64,000 nucleotides of DNA from Oryza sativa Japonica Group (GCF_034140825.1 NC_089037.1:34439001-34503000), one strand, 5' to 3'. Counted from the stretch's first letter, positions 46,837 through 59,225 are shown. Notes: generated by a model not told the origin, from the letters alone. Program-made: numbers and translations.

Positions 46837-47247
46837 TCATGGCGTGACGCCGCCGGCGCCGCCACCGCCGAACCCGCCGAACGGGGTGCCGCCGCCGGCG
46901 CCGCCGAACCCGCCGACCGGGCCGACGCTGCCCATGCCGCCCCCGACGCCGCCGAGCGGGCCGGTGACGCCGCTGAAGACGGCGCCGCCGTTGTTGCCGA
47001 AGCCCCCGCCGTAGCCGCCGCCGACGGCCGGGAAGCCCGGGAGGTCCCCCATGCCGCCGACGCCCACGAAGAGGTTCTTCTTGTCCTCCACGCCCGCGCC
47101 GGTGCCCGCCGCCGCCGCCGCCGGGAGCGACGCCGCCGTCGTCGAGCCGTCGCCGCCGGGCACGGCCCTGGCCGCCGCCGCGGCGTGCGCCATGGCGAGG
47201 CAGAGCAGGAGGGACGACGCGACGCCGAAGCTGCACCACTTCGCCAT
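46837..47247 (-). CDS. Secreted glycine-rich cell-wall protein
   Basis: Single exon, 136 residues. A signal peptide (about 1-26, FGVASSLLLCLAMAHAAAAA) is followed by an Ala/Thr spacer, a short conserved-looking block (EDKKNLFVGVGGMGDLPGFP) and a Gly-rich tail with GGVGGG and GGFGG repeats. This is the plan of plant 'putative cell wall protein' genes, small secreted structural or wall-associated proteins. The Cys near the N-terminus lies in or next to the signal peptide; no Cys-rich domain follows, so it is not a class II GRP. Expressed in the apoplast by inference. The long plus-strand frame over the same bases is composition-driven. Confidence 0.85.
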   Translation of the reverse strand: MAKWCSFGVASSLLLCLAMAHAAAAARAVPGGDGSTTAASLPAAAAAGTGAGVEDKKNLFVGVGGMGDLPGFPAVGGGYGGGFGNNGGAVFSGVTGPLGGVGGGMGSVGPVGGFGGAGGGTPFGGFGGGGAGGVTP

Positions 47248-47356
47248 CGTCGACTCTAGCTAGCTTAGCACTCGATCTCGATCTCTACTCTCTCTGTGTC
47301 TCGTGTTCCGCGGCGCGAGCTGAGGTGGTGCAATGGTGGCCGGCGTCGTTTGCGGG

Positions 47357-47363
47357 TTAAATA
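47357..47363 (-). promoter_or_regulatory. TATA box of the glycine-rich protein gene
   Basis: TATTTAA on the minus strand, about 110 bases upstream of the start codon at 47247, inside GC-rich sequence where an AT heptamer stands out. Confidence 0.5.
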
Positions 47364-49632
47364 GAGGGAGGAGAGGAGGGAGAGGGTGGGCAGGTGAAGG
47401 GGAGTAAATGAGAGCAAGTGGTGGGTGTAAATGCGCGCGCAGTAACAGTAATACTACTAGCTTTCGGAGGTGGACGGCGACGTGGCCTCCGTATCGGTGG
47501 AATGCACAGTGCGACGCAGCAGTAGTGGAGTACAGTACGTTCGTGCAGGCGTGGAGGAGGTGGAATGCGCGCGCTGTCGTTGTGTTGTGCGCGACACGCC
47601 GCGTCGCGCTGCGTTGAGTGCAAATGCGTAATGCGGAGCGGGTTGGGCCGCCAGATGGGCCGCTTCCGGTTGGGAGCAGATCATAACTCAGCAACTCGGC
47701 CTAGGAAGTACAAATATGTCTCAAAAGTCTATGGACGTGCCGGGGGTGGTATGCGAGGGATTTGGATCATCTGAGAGCTCTACTGCTCTGACTTTGGAAG
47801 TATTTTTAGCCGTTCGATTCACAACAAACGAACGAACTACTGTAGAACAAGACATATTTTTGCTGTGTACCTCTCTACCTTTTGAGTCTAAAGGCAGAGG
47901 AGCCGGATCTAGATACGAGTTGTCTACCGTGTGCCAAAATTTTGGTAACAGTTTTACTACGAGGCTGTATAAATCAAGCGCTTCATAACAAAAACCTTAT
48001 CTCTTTTATTTTTTTTTGTAATAATCACATATTCGTGTTCTGAATTGCTGGATCAAGTAATAGAACATTCAACTTGGACAGTTCGTGCAATATATGAGTG
48101 TGTCCGTAAGGTTCACGTGAGTAACCATCGAATCCAATACTTTATCTCCAATCACCCTTCTAGCTTATTCACAATTATATGAATTTGGTCTATTACAACG
48201 TACAAGTATGTTAATGGTTCTTATAAATTCTTAAACAACTTGAAAAATTCGTAATTGTGCATAGAGGTGAAATTAGTCCAAGTATGGTTAGATCCCAGCA
48301 TCCCGATACGCATATTCCTTCAAAGTTAGAATTAGGTACGGATAGTATCGGATAGCATATAACTCGTATTATATCTCATATTTTTTCTTCGGAATCGGAT
48401 TCGGAAATGGATATTTATTTGTATCTCTAATTCATAGATAACAAATCTAGAGAAGCGATTAGGCATTAAAAAATATACATCGAGGAAAAAAATGTAATAT
48501 TACTTATGAGCTTGTAAAATAACGATTAACCAATCTTTCATCACGTTTGTAGGTGGATTTAAAATATATTTTCATATATATTTGATAAGGGTAAATTGCA
48601 CACACAGCTTAACAGATGGGCGGGTAGCCATCCCATTTTCACCCTCCCGTTGTGCAAACCGTCAGTTTCAGACCTTCAGGCAGGGAACCTACAATCCTCC
48701 TGTTCATTCAGTAAGGGTGTGCTTAGGAAGTTTAATTTGCTTGCGAACTGCTGGAAAGATGTAAATAAGAGGCCATTAAACAAACAAATCATGCATTGCA
48801 TTGCATGCTGAGACATGAACTGTCGTCTTGTGTGCATCTCACCTCCCCTAAACTGGTCAGATGCTCCAGTACAGGTCTGCTTCAGACTTCAGAACACAGA
48901 GGCTTCTACAAGTTGTATTCTACCAGTACGCCAATTGGCAATATATAGAGATATTATAAATATAGATAACCAAAACCTTTTCAGAACCCGAGGAGAAGAA
49001 GCTGTGATGGCTAACAGCTCGGTGTAAGAACCAGGGGTCCAGGAGCCCAACCAGAAGAGAAGATCACGCGACGAGATCCTCTGCCTGGCTTGGGTACACC
49101 TGCCAGGCCTGGTAAAGTTTCCTGAAAATTCAGAGGTAGACGAACACTCTACTCAATGGCCTTCTTGAAAACCCAACGCATCTGAACTTTCCTGTTTGTA
49201 CTAACGAACGAATTCTCTATGAAAATTCAATAAAACGCCTCAGGTCTCACGTCTCACCGTCTCAATGCATCTTGAATTTGTGAGAGCTTGCATGCATGTA
49301 TCATCTTATGTCTCTTCTTGAATCGTCCAAACAAGTGGTATATATTATTGTTGAAACTGTTGCTTAACTTAGGTTCCCCGAATAATACTTAGCACCGTTG
49401 GCCGCCACCGTTTCAACTTTCACCACTAATATTTTTTCAAATTACGATGAATAAAGCTTAATGCTAATGTTTATGGTGTATCCCACTTCAATAATACTAA
49501 GTCTTTTTAAATATTTACATTTTTTTTGGCAAAAATGACAAATGGTCAAAATTTAAAAACGAATAGTATTTGATGATAAAGTACTACATTTGGAAATGGA
49601 GTATTGTAGATCACCAGATCAGATAAATGATA
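47364..49632. other. Intergenic, no gene recognised
   Basis: The first 300 bases are probably glycine-rich-protein promoter. The rest is AT-rich with short frames only. Confidence 0.5.
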
Positions 49633-49717
49633 CTCCATCCGTACTAGAATATAGCAACCTAAGATTAGATAGGACATCACCTAGTACATCGTAGTCTATA
49701 TTCTGGGACGGAGGGAG
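49633..49717. mobile_element. Very short Stowaway MITE, 85 bp
   Basis: CTCCATCCGTACTAGAATAT against ATATTCTGGGACGGAGGGAG with TA on both sides (49631-49632 and 49718-49719). Shorter than most family members, so probably an internal deletion. Confidence 0.7.
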
Positions 49718-49719
49718 TA

Positions 49720-51107
49720 TTAAGTATTGACTAATGTGGACTAAACTTTCTTCTCATTTTGTCTGGGATTAAAACAGACCAAGTGATACTGAAGATTACA
49801 TTGATGCAATGCAACTCTATAGCTTGTAGTATGCAGTACAGTAGTATAGTTCTATGCTTGAGATGAGAAGAATACAAACAAAGGGTCTATGCTGGGACCC
49901 TGGAGCATCTGTGTGGGTTCATGTATAAATAGGAAATATCTTTGTCCCCACTTAGCCCTGCATCTCTTCCAGTGAACAAAGCAGTCCAAGCATACACTGG
50001 TCCATGCATGTAGTACATATAACTCAGTTCTTCCAGGACACAAGATGACTGGTCAAGAAAAGAATAGATTAGTCCTTCAGAAGTTCACATCTTTTGGACA
50101 CACAAGCACCTATTTTACCACAGCTTCTCATCAGTCCTTGCTTTAGAGAGCTCAACCAAGGCCACTTTAGCTACTACGAGTATGCCTGTTCAAATTTCAA
50201 AGCTACTAACTTACAACAAAAGAAGTTAAAAGAGGTGAGGGACAATGGAAGGAGAGAGGGAAGGAGGAAACAAAAGGAGGAGAAAAAAGCATTCTTGCAG
50301 CTCTGGCTGTCTGCCTGGCTGCCGTTTCTTTCTTTTCTCTTCAGTCTTTATCCTCTCCCTCCCTCACCCTCTTCTCTTTTCTCTTCTTTGTTTTCTTGTG
50401 GCATGTTCAGTGTGCAGAATTTGTTTTTCTTTTTTTTTTGGGGGGGGGGGGATTTAAAGTACAGTAATTCAGACAGAAACAAGACAAAAGATACCAGATC
50501 AGTTTTGAAGTTTTTACAGCATAAATTAGTCAGTTTTGGCCGCAATTGATTTTATCAGCATCTAATCAGAAGGTAAGAGCCAGAGCCTAAAAAAAATGCT
50601 GGTCCTTTCCTGACCTGTTTTTTCTCTGTTGCAAACTTATGATATGATGTTGTAAGTGATACACAGTGACAAGGGAAAAGAATGAATGCCTGGAACAAAA
50701 AAAAAAAAAAAGAAAAGAAACAAAGTACTACTTAGATGTCTAAAGTTACTAGTGCCAAAAAAGAAGGGAGCTCTTGCCCACATCCCTTTGCCAAGAATCT
50801 TTGATGCTTGTTTTGTTGTGAGAGGGAAGCTTAATACTCACTGCTCTCTTTACAAAAAAACCTTCCCCACCACTAGAACAGCCTTTGTTTGCAAAAAGCT
50901 AAAGTTTTTATGCTTAAAACTGTCTTAAATAGCAGTGCTTACAGAAGATATAGGCCACCTCCCCCTAGTTACACCAACATCCACAGCCAGACCCCATCAT
51001 AATGTTGTTCTTGTTTTGTTCCTCCTTGCAATGCAACCATCTCTTTGCTCCACAGATATGCCTGCCTTCCTTGAATCGGAACCTTCCATGCCTCGGGATG
51101 CGTGCCG
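49720..51107. other. Intergenic and probable CLE 3' UTR
   Basis: Contains a T10-G12 run near 50429-50451 and no gene that I recognise. The segment adjoining 51108 should be the 3' UTR of the CLE gene. Confidence 0.45.
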
Positions 51108-52328
51108 CTACGCTCGGCCCGGAGATCTTCCTGACTTGCCGGTTCCCCTGCAGAATGCAAGAAGTGAAACATGATCAATTTTTTTGAGGAAGGATTTGAA
51201 ACTGCATGCAAGTTTGCATTTCAGGTGACCCTACACTGAAAAACGTTAGACTTTCAGGTGTACTTTGTTTGATTACCTGCATTACTACATTTGCATGCAA
51301 TGCAATCACTTCAAGTATGATCTGTGTATCTATATATGTTGCCCATTACGAGACTAGGACTAATCTACTTGCTTTTGCTAAAATATTTGCATATCATCAT
51401 AGGGGAATGTGAGTGCAATGAGAAAAGAGATGCATGGCATATATATTTATATATTCTATTCTCTTTATTCTTCTCAACCTTTTATGCCCAGACATAATTT
51501 GGGCACCAAATCACCTTATCCTCCTTTTCCCCAGCCTACTCTACAAGTTGTTTTTTTTTTGTTTTGTTAAATTTTTGTTTGGAGTGTTATGAAGTTGTAG
51601 TTTGATAACAAATTTGAAAAAGACAGATGTTTTGTTAGGTACCAGCACATCGCTCACATCACAGCTGAGTCAGAACTCAGAAACATACACCTTAATCACA
51701 AGTTGGTAAGAAAGAAACCAAAAAAGAAGAAAAACATGCAGGTAGTTTAGCCTTAACAGAAAAGCTTCATATTTCTGGTCAAGAACAACACAATAGAAGT
51801 TTCATTTATTTTAAAATTGATGAGGAGCTGCAGCATTTTGTTACTCCGTCTCCAACAAGGCAGCAGCTCCAAACTTCAAGAAACCTATGCATGGACATGA
51901 ATATGGAAACTTCTGTTCTTTGTTTTCTTTTTCAAAAAAAAAACAAACTTCTTTTCTGGTGCTTTCAAACGCAAATGACATAGTGACACAGAAAACTTGG
52001 ACTAGTATTTTGAACAGAAGTTGGAGACACAAATCAAAATAAGCAAAGAAAGAATGAAACATGCTTTGCAGTACCTGTTGTGAATAGGATCAGGGCCATT
52101 AGGCACCCTCCTCTTGCTGTCCTGGAAAGGATCATCGGCCTTGAAATCCTCCAGAGTCCTCATCTGCCCTGCGTCTGCTGCTCCGACCAGCATCCTCCTC
52201 CCGGCGGCGATCGCCGGCGCACCGGTCTTCTCGCCGCCGTCCATGACCAGTGCCATCAACACAAGAACCCCCAACAAGATGGCCATTGCCAACGCCGCCG
52301 CCGATGATGACCCGGCCGGCCGTCTCAT
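51108..52328 (-). CDS. CLE peptide precursor, CLE25-like
   Basis: Two exons, 52075-52328 and 51108-51147, split by a 927-base intron (donor AG|GTACTG, acceptor CTGCAG|GGG), give 97 residues. An N-terminal signal anchor (SAAALAMAILLGVLVLMALV) is followed by a variable region and the CLE motif RRVPNGPDPIHNR, nearly identical to the CLE25/CLE26 peptides of Arabidopsis (RKVPNGPDPIHN). CLE peptides are cut from the pro-protein, hydroxylated at Pro4 and Pro7 and often arabinosylated, then perceived by LRR receptor kinases such as CLV1/BAM. The intron splits the last Arg codon of the motif; the spliced tail is RGTGKSGRSPGRA. If the intron were retained, the motif would be unchanged but the tail would differ. 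The start is the ATG at 52328, since upstream in-frame codons are non-ATG. Confidence 0.88.
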
Positions 52329-52364
52329 AGCAGCAACCGGTGGCCTTCTTGGTTTTCTCACTCT

Positions 52365-52441
52365 CTTCTTCTTCTTCTTCTTCTTCTTCTTGCTCTCACT
52401 CTCCTGCACTTACACTTGCTGCTGCTGCTGCTGCTGCTGCT
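52365..52441. repeat. Two trinucleotide microsatellites in the CLE leader
   Basis: (CTT)n at about 52365-52391 and (TGC)n at about 52418-52441, 37-113 bases upstream of the CLE start codon, probably in the 5' UTR. On the coding strand they read AAG and GCA repeats. Confidence 0.85.
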
Positions 52442-53765
52442 GTGGCTCTACGAGTTGCTTCTGCTTATGGGGGAGGTGGTAGTGGTGTTGTTGCAGCTGA
52501 ACGATGGATGCAGCAATGTGGCTGCTGCATATTATAATGTGGGCAAGTAGCAGCAGGGATTTGTGTCAGTCGCTGTTGTGGCATCCTTGCTTCTTGTTTT
52601 GTTCTGGGGTTTCTTTTGCTTTAGCTGATTCTGCTGTGCTTTTCAAGGACCTAAATGGAGGTGAGGAGAGGAGAGTAGAATCAAAGGCAAGTGAAGTGAG
52701 GGAGCCATGCTTGCTTTTCTGCACTTTGCTTTTTGAGTTATGTTGTTTTCTTCCCTTTTTCTTTTCAATTTCTTGGTTTGTTTGTTCTTGTGGATGGAGA
52801 GGGGGAGAAAAGACAGTGAGAAAAGAAAAGAAAAGTTTTAGTAGGAAGGAGGCATTGCTATCTGTATCTGATCCTTAAGGCTGCCACTGTTCTCCATCAA
52901 GTACATTCGTATTGGAAGATGATTCAGGTCACATATAAGAAAGATGTATGTGGGGAAATTTTTTTTCATCTTTGAGTAACTCTAGGAGGAGGAAGAGAGG
53001 GGAAGAATGACACATGAGAGATTTGCCCTGGCAAAGTGAGGTCCAAAAGCCAGGTCCAAAGTGAGCAGCATCCTGAAGAAATAAACTCTACTTTCAGGTG
53101 ATGTGTCACAATCCTTTTTCACTGAGGGAGAGATAACAAAGTAATTCTCTTCTCAAAATCTGTAATGATTCTGAATCTATGTTTAAATTCCCCTTGAAAT
53201 GACATTAGAGCATACTCACTGATGTCCATTCATTTCAAATATTTGTCTGAAATGTTGGAGATGCTTTTTGGGCGAAAACGACTGGTTGATCTCAGAATAT
53301 TTTGCAAAAGAAGTGCCTCAAACATTGTTGCTGTAGCCAAATCATCTCTCTTTTACACTGCAGGACTGAGACTGGAATTTCTTTGAAGGAGCAAGCTTGA
53401 CACTGAGCACAAAGTGGCTTCTATATTGTGGAAAGGGCCAAACAAGTTGGTTATCATCGAGACAAGCTGACACAGTTTTCTGTTCTGAAATCCACTGTGA
53501 AGCAAGACAACAAAAAAAATAAAGGGGGAACAGGTAGTTGCCTGCCAGCATGACACTCTGAACTGCACAACAGTGAGTTACATAACACTGTCTTCAGCAT
53601 TTGCAGTAACAACAAAATGTATCCAACTAATGGCTATTGGCAGTTTGGAACACACACCTCACCCAAAATAAACAAAAGAACTGTAAAACCATCTAAGCTC
53701 ACCGTCTGCAAATTTGTCAAATCCAAACCAACTAGACCGGGTGAGTCTACCAAATGCGAAATGTT
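52442..53765. other. Spacer between CLE gene and P4H gene 1
   Basis: CLE promoter and P4H 3' UTR. Open frames are short and lack domains. Confidence 0.45.
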
Positions 53766-55251
53766 CTATAAACTGCAAGCATTGCAACTCTTCTGGCACT
53801 GACCGGGTGCATCTTCCGTTCCAATCATGTAGACTGCGTTGTTATTGCATTCACCCGATGCAGCCCAAGCCGCGCAATTCTCGCTCAAATCAGAACATTC
53901 TTCACTTTGCTTCATGCTTGATGCATTGTCGTAAGACCGCACATGAATCCACTTTGGCGCAGACCATTTCTCGCCCTCTATAACTGGGCAGCTTCCATGG
54001 AGGCTAAGCGGGTCTGGTGTGCCATCAGGCTGAAGATTAAAGAACAGCACAGAATCACCCTTCACTGCTTTCACTGCATAATCAACATTGTCAGATTCAT
54101 TTCCTCAATGGGTTTAACACATTCTCAGTTAAGTTGGAATATTACCTGCCAAGCCCTTTTTTGCACAGTCTGAAAATGAATCATCTTTAGGTTGAGATTC
54201 CCACCCCTGCATCAGATTTGGATTCCGAATTACAATTCAGAGCCTTAATAGCTAAGACAACAAATGCCTCTAACATTAAAGATTAACCCAGATACCTCAG
54301 CATTTGGGAAGACGGTTTCACCTCCTTTCTCAACAGTTGATAGATATGTCAGCACCGTTGCATAACGGTGACCGCCCTGCAGTTGATTGACTTTGTCTTG
54401 AAAATAATCAAAATGAGGATCATATTTTTGTCCGTTCTCGTATCGGAGTATCTGAATGTTCTCAGCATTCTCTGACAAAGCAGTGTTACAAATGCAGATT
54501 CGTTAGCTGACATTAACCAACGCTCATAACTGAAAGAAAAATTAAACACCTGAAGAAGTTTACCTTGCGGAAGCAGGGTCCAAGCTGCAATTCTCTCCTC
54601 AATACCGCTAACAACAGGGTCCTTCATTAGGAAGAATTATGATAATTACAATCAATTGAGAAGCACATAACTTGTATAAATGTAAACATCAGAAGATTTA
54701 GACTAACAATGTTACGTATGCAAAGCTGCATATTTCTGCTACCTGTTGTTTGTCCAAGAACATGCCAGAGCTGGTGCGCACTTCGCTCATAACACTCTTT
54801 CCCGACTCATTGTCTGCCACCATGGACCTCTTCAGCTTCTCCTTCCCCTGGGATCAGAAACATTCCAAACTTATCCACTACTTCCCATTTTAGCATGTTA
54901 AGAACGATAAATAGCCTGATAATGTTTAATTCGTACCAACTTGACAAGGTGGTCGCACTCATCATCTGAAAGGAAGCCCTTGTAAAAAAATATCCTGCAC
55001 AATACCAACACAAAGAACTTAGCAAAAACATCATATCCGCCCTGCACTACTACTTCCTCCGGTATCACTATCACACCACTATACCTCGGTTTCCAGGAGA
55101 TAATGGTGACGCTGGACGCATTGAACGGAGGCGCCGCGACGACGACGGCGACGTCACTAGCACCGCCCTTCTTGTCGGGCCATAAGAACACCGGGACGAC
55201 GGCGGTGACGGAGAGGAGAGCGAACAAGACAAGAAGGCGACGCATCTCCAT
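53766..55251 (-). CDS. Prolyl 4-hydroxylase 1 with ShKT domain
   Basis: Seven exons (55085-55251, 54937-54994, 54743-54847, 54564-54621, 54296-54471, 54146-54206, 53766-54073) join in phase to 310 residues. An N-terminal signal anchor (LLVLFALLSVTAVVPVFLW) targets the ER/Golgi. The 2-oxoglutarate/Fe(II) dioxygenase core has iron ligands His149 and Asp151 (YDPHFDYF) and His234 (SLHG), and Lys244 (EGEKW) for 2-oxoglutarate; all are present. A six-Cys ShKT domain closes the protein (CSDLSENCAAWAASGEC ... CQKSC). It hydroxylates peptidyl proline in extensins, AGPs and signalling peptides. The next gene at 56372 has the same exon sizes after exon 1. Confidence 0.95.
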
Positions 55252-56371
55252 GGTCTAGCAACTAGTAGCAGCGATTCTGGTAATGGAACTGAACTTGCAA
55301 CCTGACCTTCCCAATCCAAGATCAAATGGCTCTTGTTTCCACAGCCAATCTCTGAAGAATCGTTTATATACAGCATCGATTTCTCGAAACAACGTGTCGC
55401 CGCCCTCGCCGGCCCACGGCATCGCGCGCCCGGGATGGCGGAAAACCGCAGGAGCGGCGACCGCTGGAGGCCGCAGTAAAACAACTGCAAGTTGGGGAGA
55501 GGGGCTTTTGACTTGGGCGAGCTTGACGCAATATCAAATTCGAGCCAGAATTCCACCTGCATAGGTGAATACCTTGAGTAGCGCTCGCATTCGCCGACGC
55601 GTTGCCTCCCTGATTGCCGGCCGCCGGCGGCGGCGGTGGCCGTGGGGGGGCAGGGGCGGGCAGATCGGTAGGAGAGACTCTACTAGAAGCATCCATACAG
55701 GTAGGTGGCTGGTTGAGATCTCCGGCCGTAGTAGATGGATCCGACGGAAGGAAGGATGGTAGGACCGCGGCGGTGCTCCGGCGAACTGGCGGCGGACGAA
55801 CCGCCGTTCCGGCTGCCCACCACGTCGTGAAGTGGCGCCCACGTTGTGTGGGCCTTTTCGCCCATAGGCTTAGGCTTCTTCGCACGTGCGGGCCCGTACT
55901 AGTTGGGCCGAAACGGGAATGCGGCGAAGGTGTGGACCGTGATAGATGGGCCGGAAGGCCGGATCGAGATTGTGACACACGTGAGGCCCATACTGATTCG
56001 GCCGGAACGGTACAACGCGTGTTCTGGGCTGGGGTAAAACGTGAGGCCCACGAGTGACCTTTAATCCGAAGCGGATGCAGCGTACAGAAACCAGAGCAAA
56101 TTGAAGCAGTTTTCCTCTAAAAGAAATACTCCCAACTTTTTTGCGAAAAATTTCAGTAGCACTTTAGACCTGAAAAAAAGTTCCAATTACTTTCAATCAA
56201 TATCGTTCAAGGTTAAACTACACAGAAACACATACTAATAAACCTGCTTTGTCTGTTATGTACATCTCAACTTCTCAAGTAGTGTAACTGTGTAAGTAAA
56301 GTGGGCGAAAATAGCTAACAGCCTAACATGACACTTTGATTTTCAGATCTTCAGTTTGGCGGGTGCAGGGT
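55252..56371. other. Spacer between the two P4H genes
   Basis: Promoter of P4H gene 1 and 3' UTR of P4H gene 2. The GC-rich part (55400-55900) has long frames in several registers but no recognisable domain. Confidence 0.45.
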
Positions 56372-58110
56372 TTAAGCATCGCAAACCCCGCAGCTCTTGC
56401 GGCAGAATCCGAGCGAATCCTTGGTGCCAACCATGTATTTTGGGTTCCTGTAACACTCTCCAACAGCAGCCCATCTCGTGCAGCGCTCGTTTTCATCGGA
56501 ACACGGCAAATCCAGGCTTACATCCGGAGGATTATCAAATGATCTGACATGGATCCATTTCGTTGCAGACCATTTCTCGCCTTCGATCACCGGACAGCTT
56601 CCATGAAGACTGGCTGGATCCGTTGTCGCGTTAACATGGAGACTGAAGAACAGTAGCGCATCGCCTTTCTTTGGCTTCACTGAGAGAGGAGATGAAGATA
56701 AATTGGTCTCGTTAGTTCCTACTACTGAGGTTAATTAACTTTGTGCAGAAAGGCAATTCATATTGTCCATTTCGTTCAGAAATGTATAGGGGGTGAAGGC
56801 TACCTGCCAGGCCAGATCTTGCACAATCAGACCAAGTTTCATCCTTGAGTTGTAAATGCCTTCCCTGCAAGCAATGGCAAAGAACTTCTAAACTAGATGT
56901 CTTGGGAAATTACAAGGGGGTAATGTCAAAGCTAATTGCATACCGCAGCATTTGGAAATACAGTCTCTCCACCCTTTTTGACATCGGTCAAGTACATAAG
57001 CACAGTGGCGACTCGATGACCCCCACGCTTAAGGTTGTTCTTGTCATGGAAATAATCGAAGTGGGCATCATACTTCTGACCAAGCTCATAATGCAGAATC
57101 TGAATTGACTCGGCGTTTTCTGATCAAGAAAGAGACCAGCCAGAGAATGGTAATCTAGCTCCAAACTCCAAAAGACAAACTAGATAAAGTCGCGCGAAAT
57201 TACCTTCAGGAAGAAATGTCCAAGCAGCTACACGCTTTTCAATTCCAGAAACAATGTCGTCCTTGAATGGGTCAAAATAAAAAGGAGTAGGTTAGCAATG
57301 CTGACTCTTGAGAGTACCGTATCAAAGTCAAGACACTAAGGTTCTAGAAACTAAAATCGAAGAACAAATCAATCTCTTTTGCATTACCATAAAGCCAGAT
57401 CCGGCGAAATTTCTAATGATCGAACACAATATCGAGCTAATCCAATGCACTAACCACAGAGACAAATTCTTTTCTCCCACGCATATATGAATATACGATC
57501 AATTTATGGCTATATAATTAGCAGCACCGAACAGCATACAGGAACAAATTGAAGAAGCGGTATTGCGCAGCATAACATGCACATTTTGCTTACCTCGTGC
57601 TTCGATAAGAAGGTGCCGGAGCTGGTGCGCACCTGGCTCATGATACTCTTGCCGGAATCATTGTCTGCAACCATCGACTTCTCCATCCTCCCCTTCGCCT
57701 AACGTCACAACCCCAAATTCCCCAAAACAAAAAGCATCAAGATCGCAACTCACAACAATCTCCCATTCGCATCACCAAGAGGGAATCACAGCAGCAGCAA
57801 CTCACCAGATTGACGAGGTGGTCGCACTCGTCGTGCGAGAGGAAGCCGCTGTACAGGAACGCCCTGCAAGAGGAGGAGCCTCGCGCTGTCAGACGCAAAT
57901 CGCCAAACAGGTGGCGCGCAGCCAAGCACTGCAGACCCAAGTACCCAACCAAGAAAGAGCTCAAAGGCAGACCGACCTGGGGCGCCAGGATAGCTGGGTG
58001 ACGCGCGCCGGGTCATAGAAGCCGCCGCCGCCGCCATCCGGGCGCGAGAGTGCCGGGACGAGCGCGAGGAGGAGGAGGAGGAAGATAACGAGTGTTCGGA
58101 GGGGCGCCAT
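56372..58110 (-). CDS. Prolyl 4-hydroxylase 2 with ShKT domain
   Basis: Seven exons (57977-58110, 57806-57863, 57594-57698, 57204-57261, 56944-57119, 56804-56864, 56372-56679) give 299 residues. Exons 2-7 are 58, 105, 58, 176, 61 and 308 bases, identical in size and phase to P4H gene 1, so the two are tandem duplicates. Signal anchor TLVIFLLLLLALVPALS; iron ligands His138, Asp140 (YDAHFDYF) and His223; 2-oxoglutarate Lys233; C-terminal ShKT Cys pattern (CSDENERCTRWAAVGEC ... CRKSCGVC). Same reaction as its neighbour; differences in the region after exon 1 and in GGGGG at the N-terminus suggest separate regulation or substrate preference. TATATAA lies about 45 bases upstream of the ATG on the minus strand. 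Confidence 0.95.
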
Positions 58111-59045
58111 GGGAGCGGGTTCATGGCCGCTTGGGTGAGCGGTTTCTCGCTTATATAAATATTTAACCGCTGCTATGGTGGAAGGAAGGTGAAGCAGAGC
58201 AGAGGCAGAGGAGTGGGAAAGGTAGCGCGGTCTGTGGAGTTGGAATTCCGGCGCGGCGCCCACTGGAAAGACAAGAGGCGGGATCGCCTGTGTTCCGTGG
58301 GCGCGCGGCCGTCTCGTCGACGGTTTTGACCCCGTCCGTCACGAGGGCCGCGTCGGTGCGCGACGTTTTCTTTTCTTTTCTGCGTGCGTGCAACGGTGCA
58401 AGGGTGCAATGCGAGCCGGTGCTGGTGCGGGGGAATCGGATTCTGCCATTTCCTCTCCACGTTTGCTCGGATGAGCGGTGGTGCGGTGCGGTGCGGTGCG
58501 GCACTGCTGCGTGCTGGGTCATGCTTGACTTGGGAGTGACCCACCCAAAGGTGCAGTAGTCTGCCACGAACAGTCAGGGTGGACACGCGGCACTTTGTAC
58601 CGGAAGTTTGGAACTTGTGCTCCCTCTCTAAATTAGTAAAACTATCTTAATCCCGAAAATATATCAAAATATACCTGTTCATTTTTCCAACAAAAGTTGG
58701 ATGAAGATAAAAATTTTCGTGGTACGTTTTCAAACGGCTAAACAGTACGTTTTGTACGAAAACTTTCTATATAAAAGTTGCTCTAAAATATCATTGTTAA
58801 TCTATTTTTTAAGTTTGTAATAATTAAAACTCAATCAATTATATATTAATAACACATCGTTTTGCGTAAAAAACTTAATCTTCATCTTCAAGAGAAAAGA
58901 ACACCATCTTAGATATGACATTGTAAATAGTGCCTACAACTCTACATTATCGAGCCCCTTCCCGAGAGGGCTGCGGCTGCGGCTACGTATAGTGAGTGCG
59001 ACACTGTTCATGCTGCGGCCGCAGCCCTGGCAGCTGAACAGGCTC
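58111..59045. other. Spacer downstream of the galactosyltransferase gene
   Basis: Promoter of P4H gene 2 (GC-rich to about 58560), then AT-rich sequence with a possible decayed Stowaway terminus at 58620 (TGCTCCCTCTCTAAATTAG). No gene. Confidence 0.45.
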
Positions 59046-59225
59046 ATACTCGTTCCATCCCATAAAAATAAATCTAAAATTAGGATAAAACAGAATCTAA
59101 ATTAAATCTAAAATTAGGATAAAACAAAATCTAATCTATTACAATAAATTTAGATGGAGGCTACAACTCTACATTATACTCGCTCTATCCCATAAAATTC
59201 AATCTAAAATTGGGATGAGACAATT
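59046..59225. repeat. Clustered MITE termini
   Basis: CTCGTTCCATCCCATAAAAA at 59046 and CTCGCTCTATCCCATAAAAT at about 59179 are two copies of one Stowaway-like end, each followed by AATCTAAAATT(A/G)GGAT. The first is also followed by a 34-base repeat (AAATCTAAAATTAGGATAAA). Looks like an element pair or an internal tandem copy; right ends are not clear. Confidence 0.45.

Noticed and set aside
46643-47014. 123-residue proline-rich frame
   Set aside because: Antisense of the glycine-rich repeats (GGC/GGN reads as Pro on the other strand); the minus-strand product has a signal peptide.
52002-52074. Read-through CLE tail (RYCKACFILSLL...)
   Set aside because: A strong donor (AG|GTACTG) and a phase-matched exon at 51108-51147 favour the spliced form; kept only as a retained-intron option.
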